9,245 nt of DNA from 2-01-FULL-45-10 sp964450115. Lineage in GTDB: Bacteria > Omnitrophota > Gorgyraeia > 2-01-FULL-45-10. The position numbers and the translations under genes were made by a program. This document shows positions 1 through 4,715 of this stretch, in pieces. Under the pieces are notes generated by a model that searched no databases, was not told the DNA's origin, and saw only the letters and a program-made list of their open reading frames with translations. Within the stretch, counting starts at the first letter, position 1, and each line of letters opens with the position of its first letter. The DNA is taken from the NCBI GenBank assembly GCA_964450115.1, contig CAYVCD010000054.1, positions 1-9,245 of the forward strand, read 5' to 3'.

Positions 1-35
1 CTTCCTGTTGCAATATACTGGACTTTCTCTGACAT
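1..35 (-). CDS. rpsI: 30S ribosomal protein S9, N-terminal fragment
   Basis: Only the first eleven codons lie inside the window; they read MSEKVQYIATG, and the next codon begins with AG, fitting the Arg that follows in S9 proteins (a YxATGRRK-type N-terminus). It starts 21 bases after the rplM stop, the classic rplM-rpsI order of bacterial ribosomal operons. An AAGGAG lies about 12 bases upstream of the ATG. A nearer ATG directly after that Shine-Dalgarno is followed at once by TAA, so the ATG at 35 is the usable start. S9 is a small-subunit protein whose C-terminal tail reaches the P site, but that part is off the window. The call rests on a short stretch plus very strong context. Confidence 0.85.
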   Translation of the reverse strand, partial: MSEKVQYIATG

Positions 36-56
36 TATCTTTACATGCTCCTTACA

Positions 57-497
57 TTAAACTGTTAAAGGCTTCGGGTTCTGGGCCTTATGCGGATGAT
101 CCTCACCTGCATAGACTTTGAGCTTCTTAAGAAGCTTTGCGCCAAGCTTGCTCTTCGGCAGCATGCCCTTGACCGCGTGCCTTATAACGTGACCCGGATT
201 ACTCTTCATCTTTACTTCAAGCGTCTCGAGATGCAGCCCGCCCGGATAGGCCGTATACCTTTTGTATACCTTATCGGCATTCTTATTTCCTGTGATCTTC
301 ACCTTGCTTGCATTGATGACTATAACTTCGTCCCCGGTATCCTGGTGAGGCGAATATATGACCTTATTCTTGCCCATGAGGACTGTAGCGACTTTACACG
401 CAAGCCGGCCCAGGACCTTATCCTTAGCATCGACAAGGAGCCATGCCTTTTTTATATCTTTCTCTGGAATCAAATACGTTCTTGAGCTATTCTTCAT
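57..497 (-). CDS. rplM: 50S ribosomal protein L13
   Basis: L13 is an early-assembling protein of the large ribosomal subunit that binds 23S rRNA. The 146-residue product matches the usual bacterial length of about 142 to 150. Visible family features in order are the Trp near residue 19, the VLGRLA segment (28-33), GDEVIVINA (55-63) and the signature region around 107-130, with HAVKGMLPKSKLG and then KLKVYAGEDHPHKAQNP towards the C-terminus. An AAGG lies 7 bases upstream of the ATG. It is followed by rpsI and transcribed from its own strong promoter just inside the end of the upstream HAD gene region. No essential part appears to be missing. Confidence 0.98.
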   Translation of the reverse strand: MKNSSRTYLIPEKDIKKAWLLVDAKDKVLGRLACKVATVLMGKNKVIYSPHQDTGDEVIVINASKVKITGNKNADKVYKRYTAYPGGLHLETLEVKMKSNPGHVIRHAVKGMLPKSKLGAKLLKKLKVYAGEDHPHKAQNPKPLTV

Positions 498-531
498 ACA
501 TTTACCTTATATTACCCTTCCGAATAATGAA

Positions 532-555
532 ACCGCCCCTTACTTAAGGGGCGGT
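532..555 (-). promoter_or_regulatory. Hairpin at the predicted 5' end of the rplM mRNA
   Basis: A perfect inverted repeat has 11-bp arms (ACCGCCCCTTA at 532-542 and its complement at 545-555) and a 2-base spacer. On the minus strand it begins about 3 bases after the -10 box of the rplM promoter, so the predicted transcript starts within its first arm, for example at G552, and folds at once into a GC-rich stem. Read from the HAD gene it could look like a terminator, but only UUUCAUUAUU follows the stem, which is a poor U tract. A terminator at the very start of a ribosomal protein transcript would also be self-defeating. A 5'-stabilising hairpin or an L13 feedback site fits better; this is inference. 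Confidence 0.6.
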
Positions 556-557
556 AG

Positions 558-586
558 ATGATACCATAGTCGCCCAAAGTTGTCAA
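558..586 (-). promoter_or_regulatory. Sigma-70-type promoter of rplM-rpsI
   Basis: On the minus strand the -35 is TTGACA (581-586, perfect consensus), followed by a 17-base spacer and a -10 of TATCAT (558-563). The -10 is preceded by TGG, giving an extended -10. The predicted start is near 551-552. The -35 box sits 5 bases after the HAD hydrolase stop codon, so the ribosomal protein operon has its own promoter despite lying in line with the upstream genes. Confidence 0.8.
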
Positions 587-591
587 TACTA

Positions 592-1203
592 TTATTGCAT
601 GACCCCTCTCTCCTTAAGATCCTTCTCTAATCTTTCTGACCCTTCATATTTGATCGATTCTATCCCGAAAGCGGCTGCCTCTTTTATAAGGTCCTCCCGA
701 TCGTCTATATACAGAACCGCCGTCTTATCACCACCTGCGCGCTTAACGGCATCTTCAAATATAAGCTTCTCCGGCTTTATCGCTCCTACGGCAAACGAGA
801 CTATAATCTCATCGAATATCTTCAATATATCAAATTTCTGCACTATATATTCATAATGCAGCCTGCTTATATTTGAGAGAAGAAAGAGCTTATAATCCTT
901 CTTTAGCCGCCTGGCGATGGCGCAGGATCCTTCATCAAGCCAGAATATATCGTTCCATATGGCGACGAAGTCTTTGAAAGGTATCGCTACACCCAGATGC
1001 TTGGTGATCCTGGCATGGAACTCTTTCGGGGATATCTGCCCCCTTTCAAAAGCCTGGGTCAGCTTTGAATCAAAGAACAGCCGGCGGACCTCTTCGGTAT
1101 CAAGATGGAAAAGATTCGCGAACTTCTTCGCCGAGATATTATGGTCAAACCTTATAAGAGTGTTGCCTAGATCAAATATTATTACACTGTAACGCTTCTT
1201 CAC
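592..1203 (-). CDS. HAD-superfamily hydrolase, YihX-like
   Basis: A 203-residue haloacid dehalogenase-fold enzyme, probably a cytoplasmic phosphatase acting on a small phosphorylated metabolite. Motif I is FDLGNT with nucleophile D11; the usual second Asp is Gly13, as in the E. coli YihX (glucose-1-phosphatase) type. Motif II is LLSN (S110), motif III is IKPE (K143) and motif IV is IDDRED (D167/D168). The stretches QAFERGQIS and LSNISRLH also resemble YihX. The cap is the helical C1 type between motifs I and II. The start is GTG at 1203 with a weak AGAG 5 bases upstream; no alternative start lies between it and the in-frame upstream region. It begins 7 bases after the small membrane protein gene. 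The exact substrate cannot be told from sequence. Confidence 0.88.
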   Translation of the reverse strand: MKKRYSVIIFDLGNTLIRFDHNISAKKFANLFHLDTEEVRRLFFDSKLTQAFERGQISPKEFHARITKHLGVAIPFKDFVAIWNDIFWLDEGSCAIARRLKKDYKLFLLSNISRLHYEYIVQKFDILKIFDEIIVSFAVGAIKPEKLIFEDAVKRAGGDKTAVLYIDDREDLIKEAAAFGIESIKYEGSERLEKDLKERGVMQ

Positions 1204-1210
1204 ACTGACT

Positions 1211-1465
1211 CTATTTAATTTTGCCTTTCATGAACGTTCCGCCATGGCACTTCATGCCTTTATCTCCATGCCACATCCTATTCTTGCTGCACATCGTCTG
1301 GCAGCTGTCTGCAAGGCTGTACGCGAGGCTCATGACTATTATGGCCGCCCCGAGCGTATATCCTAACGTCTGCAAAAGCCCTTTCTTCTGTTTATTCGCC
1401 AATATGCAAAGCACGTATCCTATAGCAAGCGACATGAACAAAGCAAATGCCCCCTTTATAAGCAT
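1211..1465 (-). CDS. Small two-helix membrane protein with Cys/His/Met-rich tail
   Basis: I do not recognise a named family. The 84-residue product has two predicted membrane helices (about 4-23 and 32-52) joined by a basic turn, NKQKKG, which by the positive-inside rule should face the cytoplasm. That places the C-terminal 30 residues outside the membrane. The tail holds CQTMC (55-59), MWHGDKGMKCHGG (64-76) and a later Met: three Cys, two His and several Met in a short span, suggestive of metal binding or disulfides but unproven. A GGGAGG Shine-Dalgarno lies about 9 bases before the ATG. It sits 19 bases after truA and 7 before the HAD gene, so all three are probably co-transcribed. Confidence 0.75.
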   Translation of the reverse strand: MLIKGAFALFMSLAIGYVLCILANKQKKGLLQTLGYTLGAAIIVMSLAYSLADSCQTMCSKNRMWHGDKGMKCHGGTFMKGKIK

Positions 1466-1484
1466 GCTTATAGCCCTCCCTTTC

Positions 1485-2237
1485 TTAGTATTCTACGCTC
1501 ATCAGGCATAAACCTAAGGCCGGTGCCGTAGGTCCCGCCGATCTTCTATCTCTCTTTTTCAATATCTCTTTTATGCTCTCTTCGGACATCTTGCCGCGGC
1601 CGATCTCAAGCAGAGTGCCCGCTATGATCCTCACCATATTATATAAGAATCCATCGGCCCAGATATCAATATATACCAAGTTGCGCCGTTTTTCAATCTT
1701 AATATTCTTTATGGTCCGGACCGTTTTAGATTCGCTGCTGCCGGCAGCCTGAAAGGACTTGAAGTCATGCCTGCCTATAAGCGCCTTGGCAGCGCGTCTC
1801 ATCGCTCCCATATTTAATCGATAGGAAAAACGCGAGGCAAAGTGCCTTATGAAAGGGTCTACGAAACGCGCGGTCGTCACGGTGTAACGGTATCTCTTCG
1901 ATCTTGCTGAGCGCTGCGCGTCGAATTTTAGAGGGGCGTATTCTGCGGATGCTATAAGGATATCTCCAAAGAGATGGCTATTAAGAGCTTCTTTTATCTT
2001 ATTGAAGTCCAGCTTTGAATGCGTCTTGAAATTAGCGACCTGACCGACCGCGTGCACGCCCGCATCGGTCCGGCCGGCGCCCGTCAACTTTACTTTACGG
2101 CCCGTTATTTTTTTAAGGGCCGATTCGATACGCTCTTGGACGGTCTCTGCATTCTTCTGGAACTGCCACCCGGAATAATGCGTCCCGTCATACATTATGA
2201 CAAGTTTTATGTTACGCGTCGACGATCTCCTGCTCAA
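1485..2237 (-). CDS. truA: tRNA pseudouridine(38-40) synthase TruA
   Basis: TruA converts U38, U39 and U40 of tRNA anticodon arms to pseudouridine. The product, up to 250 residues, has the catalytic-loop motif GAGRTDAGVHA with nucleophile D58, the N-terminal strand plus MYDGTHYSGWQ (15-25), the KRYRYTV strand (114-120) and the C-terminal FLYNMVRIIAGTLLEIG (197-213). The start is uncertain. The listed one is TTG at 2237, inside the end of the cyclase gene and without a good Shine-Dalgarno. A strong AGGAG (2227-2231) instead points to codon 7, which is ACG (2217-2219), exactly where homologues usually begin with M-R-N-I-K. The internal ATG at codon 15 would cut into the first strand. The gene overlaps the diguanylate cyclase gene under any of the upstream starts. 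Confidence 0.95.
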   Translation of the reverse strand: MSRRSSTRNIKLVIMYDGTHYSGWQFQKNAETVQERIESALKKITGRKVKLTGAGRTDAGVHAVGQVANFKTHSKLDFNKIKEALNSHLFGDILIASAEYAPLKFDAQRSARSKRYRYTVTTARFVDPFIRHFASRFSYRLNMGAMRRAAKALIGRHDFKSFQAAGSSESKTVRTIKNIKIEKRRNLVYIDIWADGFLYNMVRIIAGTLLEIGRGKMSEESIKEILKKRDRRSAGPTAPALGLCLMSVEY

Positions 2238-3057
2238 TAGTATTCATTCCACTGTCTTTGCCGGAGTACATCAGGCTGCCGACCTTCTTCACCATCTCTT
2301 CCACCGATGTCGGCGGTTTAATAAAAGTCACGGTGCCGAAAGTAAAAGTAACGGGCCACTTATTTGCCTCCATTATATTAAGGAGGACGTTGCGCATCCT
2401 GCTCAAGACGGCCTGAGCTGCCTCGGCCCCTGTCTCCGGTAGAAGTATCGTGAACTCGTCTCCCCCGAAACGCGAAACTATATCCAGTTTGCGCAGATTT
2501 TTTCTTACAGTATCCGCAACCGAGCGCAGGAGCTGGTCTCCTGCCCTGTGCCCAAATTTATAGTTAATGACCTTAAAGTTATCTATGTCCATATAGGCCA
2601 CGGTGAACGGATGTTTGTATCTCTCAAGCCTTGCTATCTCTCTTCCTGCCAGGTCGTAAAATGCGCGTCTGTTCACGGCTCCAGTCAGGGCGTCTACCCT
2701 CGCCAACTCTTCATTTATACCAAGAGCCTCCTTCAAAGAAGATAAAAGAAGGGTGACTAAAAAGAAGAATACCAGTTCTATCGACATATTAAGGTAGGAT
2801 ATCTCGGAGTGGAAGACGTGCGCCTTATCGCCCGCGTTCTCTATGAACCATATGGCAGCACATAGCACAGAGACCAGCGCTCCGATGCGTCTGGTGGTAA
2901 ACCATATGAAGAAGGACACGGGCGCCAGATAAAGAGATAAAGATGAAAGATTCTGGCCCGTTGCGTGATCGATATATACGGTTCCACCGATGATCAGGGA
3001 CCCCAGAGCTATAAGCATTATCATGGGCAGGCTACGGATCTTATACGCTGCGGACAT
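2212..3057 (-). CDS. Membrane diguanylate cyclase (GGDEF domain)
   Basis: It condenses two GTP to the second messenger c-di-GMP. An N-terminal membrane part of about four hydrophobic segments (roughly residues 12-30, 43-58, 61-76 and 92-112, counted from a GTG two codons upstream) leads into a GGDEF domain. Seen there are DALTG (124-128), MDIDNF with the metal-binding Asp, GHRAGD, and an intact GGDEF signature at 200-204. An RKLD inhibitory-site motif lies at 191-194, five residues before it, so product inhibition is likely. The C-terminal AD..LY.AK..GRN motif is degenerate (GSLMYSGKDSGMN). I chose ATG at 3057 over GTG at 3063 because GGAGG lies 6 bases before this ATG but directly abuts the GTG. 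No PAS, HAMP or EAL domain is visible, so its signal is unknown. Its end overlaps truA. Confidence 0.93.
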   Translation of the reverse strand: MSAAYKIRSLPMIMLIALGSLIIGGTVYIDHATGQNLSSLSLYLAPVSFFIWFTTRRIGALVSVLCAAIWFIENAGDKAHVFHSEISYLNMSIELVFFFLVTLLLSSLKEALGINEELARVDALTGAVNRRAFYDLAGREIARLERYKHPFTVAYMDIDNFKVINYKFGHRAGDQLLRSVADTVRKNLRKLDIVSRFGGDEFTILLPETGAEAAQAVLSRMRNVLLNIMEANKWPVTFTFGTVTFIKPPTSVEEMVKKVGSLMYSGKDSGMNTIEQEIVDA

Positions 3058-3067
3058 AAGCACCCTC

Positions 3068-3088
3068 CAAATTTACGAAGTAAATTTG
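3068..3088 (-). promoter_or_regulatory. AT-rich hairpin touching the cyclase ribosome binding site
   Basis: Perfect 9-bp arms CAAATTTAC (3068-3076) and GTAAATTTG (3080-3088) flank a 3-base loop. In the minus-strand mRNA the second arm runs straight into GGAGG, contributing its first G, so the hairpin lies immediately next to the ribosome binding site of the cyclase gene. Confidence 0.55.
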
Positions 3089-3105
3089 ATCCTGAAGCGC
3101 CGTTA
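3082..3105 (+). repeat. Copy 1 of a dispersed repeat module
   Basis: AAATTT followed by GATCCTGAAGC, running into CCTGAAGCGCCGTTA (3091-3105). The latter recurs with one mismatch at 9098-9112, in the same orientation relative to the downstream minus-strand gene. The AAATTT-GAT-CCTGAA order recurs in a stretched form at 9146-9168. Confidence 0.5.
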
Positions 3106-3144
3106 AACAATGCGACCAACGGGAGCATTGTAGGCGCTTAAGGA
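3090..3144 (-). promoter_or_regulatory. Two-tier stem-loop in the cyclase gene leader
   Basis: The outer stem pairs TCCTGAAGCGCC (3090-3101) with GGCGCTTAAGGA (3133-3144), with one mismatch in 12. The inner stem pairs ACAATGC (3107-3113) with GCATTGT (3125-3131), closing an 11-base loop. CCGTT (3100-3104) can alternatively pair with AACGG (3118-3122), which would compete with the outer stem or form a pseudoknot-like contact. It lies within the approximately 99-base untranslated leader predicted for the cyclase mRNA. It does not match the c-di-GMP riboswitch consensus I know. Part of it belongs to a repeat module seen again near 9098, so it may simply be a dispersed repeat. Confidence 0.5.
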
Positions 3145-3162
3145 CATTCCCTTCGAATAGTA

Positions 3163-3191
3163 ATTTTATCCGACTTTGACGTTAATTGCAA
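3163..3191 (-). promoter_or_regulatory. Promoter for the diguanylate cyclase operon
   Basis: On the minus strand: -35 TTGCAA (3186-3191), a 17-base spacer and -10 TAAAAT (3163-3168), five of six matches in the -10. The predicted start is near 3156, giving a structured leader of about 99 bases before the ATG at 3057. Confidence 0.6.
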
Positions 3192-3199
3192 GGGTGAAT

Positions 3200-3228
3200 T
3201 TGAAATATCGCCGGATGTAGTGTATAAT
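3200..3228 (+). promoter_or_regulatory. Promoter of the secreted coiled-coil protein gene
   Basis: On the plus strand: -35 TTGAAA (3200-3205), a 17-base spacer and a perfect TATAAT (3223-3228). The predicted transcription start at about 3235 falls on the base before the ATG at 3236, so the mRNA should be leaderless or carry only a few bases. Its -35 is only 8 bases from the -35 of the divergent cyclase promoter. Confidence 0.75.
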
Positions 3229-3235
3229 TGAGGTT

Positions 3236-3577
3236 ATGAAAAAGACCATCCTCTTCATACTTCTATTAAGCTTCGCCGCAACCCTTCTCTATGCGCAAAG
3301 CGAGGAACAGGTCAAAGGCGCAGTCAGCCTGAACGCAGGCCTGACAAAAAAAACTATAGCCGGATTCACAGTGGTAACGGCTGAGGATGCCGAAGTTACA
3401 ACCGACGGAAAAACAACTTATGTCGAGGACCTCTATACGTATACAGGCAGAAAGTTCAAGGCTGTGGAAGAGAGGCTAAAAAAGATAGAGGCCGCCGCGG
3501 AGGAGCTTAAAAACAGAGTGACCGATATAGAGAAGCGCCTGGCTGACATGGAGAAGATGGTAAAGGCGTCCCCGTAA
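3236..3577 (+). CDS. Small secreted coiled-coil protein, unknown function
   Basis: I recognise no named family. The 113-residue product starts with a clear Sec signal peptide: MKK, a hydrophobic core to about residue 18, and likely cleavage after LYA (20) before QSEE. There is no lipobox cysteine. The middle (about 25-72) is polar with Thr and Tyr. The C-terminal part is a coiled coil with a regular a/d pattern: F74, V77, L81, I84, A88, L91, V95, I98, L102, M105, V109, about five heptads. It is probably an exported oligomeric protein in the periplasm or envelope. It has its own promoter and is the only plus-strand gene. A GAGG lies only 2 bases before the ATG, too close for a normal ribosome binding site. 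Its stop is 2 bases from the stop of the converging gene. Confidence 0.8.
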   Translation: MKKTILFILLLSFAATLLYAQSEEQVKGAVSLNAGLTKKTIAGFTVVTAEDAEVTTDGKTTYVEDLYTYTGRKFKAVEERLKKIEAAAEELKNRVTDIEKRLADMEKMVKASP

Positions 3578-3579
3578 AA

Positions 3580-3816
3580 TTATTTGGGCAGCTGAAGCAT
3601 CTGATTGTAATATTTATATATCGATTCGGTAGATTTTGCCATCAGGGCGAAGACGACATAACAGACAAATAGAGTGATAACGGTGATGAGTATCTTCTTT
3701 GGCCTATTGTAGCGGGGATTTATCCAGACCAGGGGCAGCGCAAGCGGCCCTATACACAAGAACGCTATAACAAACCCGTAAGTTTTGAAGTACCATTTCG
3801 AAGGATCGATCTTCAC
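3580..3816 (-). CDS. Small two-helix membrane protein (78 aa)
   Basis: No recognised family. Two predicted membrane helices (about 12-32 and 41-60) are joined by a short basic loop with WINPRYNRPKK. The loop should be cytoplasmic, which places both termini outside the membrane. The start is GTG at 3816: an AGGAG lies 6 bases upstream, and the GTG overlaps the stop of the preceding gene as GTGA, a sign of translational coupling. It is the last gene of the run that includes aroC and aroK, and it ends 2 bases from the converging plus-strand gene. The LPLVWINPRY-type loop looks conserved-protein-like rather than random, but I cannot assign a role. Confidence 0.75.
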   Translation of the reverse strand: MKIDPSKWYFKTYGFVIAFLCIGPLALPLVWINPRYNRPKKILITVITLFVCYVVFALMAKSTESIYKYYNQMLQLPK

Positions 3817-4109
3817 AGTTTTCTCCTGTCAGGCCTGTTAACCACCAGTCCAAATATCATCCAGCTCAATATTATTATGGCTACGCTTACAGCCACGCAG
3901 TTCAGCACGACTATCTTCTTATCGATCGTGATCATCTCTCTCTTCAATACGTCTATCACGTATGTGTCTTCGGAATGTTTTGTAAATACCTTTACCTTAT
4001 TATCCAGGGAACCCATCCTCTTATAGAGCGGTATCCCTATGGAGAGATAATTAAATAGTATGACCGCCAAAAGAGTTACGCCTACCCATATCCTTGCTTT
4101 ACGGCTCAT
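3813..4109 (-). CDS. Small two-helix membrane protein (98 aa)
   Basis: No recognised family. Two membrane helices (about 8-28 and 66-90) flank a central polar stretch of about 37 residues (29-65). The N-terminus (SRKAR) and the C-terminus (NRPDRRKL) are both basic, so both ends should be cytoplasmic and the central loop should lie outside. Its ATG overlaps the aroK stop as ATGA, and its own stop overlaps the next gene's GTG. It is therefore embedded in the aroC-aroK transcription unit, although nothing in it suggests a shikimate-pathway role. It may work with the following 78-residue protein, which has the opposite predicted topology. Confidence 0.75.
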   Translation of the reverse strand: MSRKARIWVGVTLLAVILFNYLSIGIPLYKRMGSLDNKVKVFTKHSEDTYVIDVLKREMITIDKKIVVLNCVAVSVAIIILSWMIFGLVVNRPDRRKL

Positions 4110-4615
4110 TTAGTTCCCGCCTTCTTGGAAATAGTTTCAAATATCCCGACTATCTTTTCGACAGCCTGCTTAACGGTAAGCTTTCCTGTGTCAATGCAAT
4201 GGTCGGCCTTTGCATAAAATGGGGCCCGCCTTGCGATAAGATTTCTTATCTTCTGTTTTGGGTCTTCCACGTTCAAGAGCGGCCTGTGCTTATATTTTTT
4301 CGTCCGTTCCATTATCATATTCTCATCTGCAATAAGACAAATTGAAAGACCCGAAGCTTTTATGCTTTCCCAATTTTCATCGCGTATTACGGCGCCGCCG
4401 CCTAAATCTATGATGACGCCTTCCATCAAGCATGCGTCTCGCACCACCTGAGCCTCTACGGACCTAAAGTAGTCCTCGCCCTTCTTTGTGAATATCTCGT
4501 TGATGGTGCACTTCTCTTTCTTCTCTATAAGGTCGTCCGTAGAAATATAGCGCATATTAAGCCGATGCGATAACTCAAAGGCTATCGTCGTCTTGCCTGT
4601 GCCCATGAAACCTAC
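4106..4615 (-). CDS. aroK: Shikimate kinase, N-terminus lost in assembly gap
   Basis: It phosphorylates shikimate to shikimate 3-phosphate with ATP, the fifth step of the chorismate pathway. The visible 169 residues begin inside the first strand at VGFMGTGKTT, the Walker A loop, so only about five or six N-terminal residues should be missing. Other family features are STDDLIE with the shikimate-binding Asp, YFRSVE with the substrate Arg (51), the LGGGAV Walker B-like glycines (71-76), KHRPLL with the lid Arg (111) and RRAPFY with the substrate Arg (130). Numbers count from the first visible residue. The stop overlaps the next gene (ATGA). The apparent open frame through the gap into aroC is not evidence of a fusion, because the Ns cannot contain stops. 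Confidence 0.95.
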   Translation of the reverse strand, partial: VGFMGTGKTTIAFELSHRLNMRYISTDDLIEKKEKCTINEIFTKKGEDYFRSVEAQVVRDACLMEGVIIDLGGGAVIRDENWESIKASGLSICLIADENMIMERTKKYKHRPLLNVEDPKQKIRNLIARRAPFYAKADHCIDTGKLTVKQAVEKIVGIFETISKKAGTK

Positions 4616-4715
4616 NNNNNNNNNNNNNNNNNNNNNNNNNNNNNNNNNNNNNNNNNNNNNNNNNNNNNNNNNNNNNNNNNNNNNNNNNNNNNNNNNNNNN
4701 NNNNNNNNNNNNNNN
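4616..4715. other. Assembly gap of 100 Ns
   Basis: Exactly 100 Ns, a conventional placeholder for a gap of unknown size. It hides the extreme C-terminus of aroC, the aroC-aroK junction and the first few codons of aroK. Judged by usual family lengths the true missing sequence is probably short. Confidence 0.99.

Noticed and set aside
90..485. 131-codon plus-strand open frame opposite rplM, and other long plus-strand frames such as 5931-6320 opposite the prepilin peptidase
   Set aside because: They lie fully antisense to clearly recognised genes, have no ribosome binding site or domain features, and read as low-complexity shadow translations.
532..555. Intrinsic terminator for the HAD hydrolase gene
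   Set aside because: The stem is good but the following tract is only UUUCAUUAUU, and it overlaps the predicted rplM transcript start. It is kept as a 5' hairpin, with termination as the lesser alternative.
3058..3063. GTG at 3063 as the cyclase start
   Set aside because: It directly touches the GGAGG, leaving no spacing; the ATG at 3057 has 6 bases of spacing.
3058..3156. Known c-di-GMP (GEMM) riboswitch before the cyclase gene
   Set aside because: The leader lacks the conserved GEMM sequence blocks and tetraloop-receptor pattern I know; only the location is suggestive.
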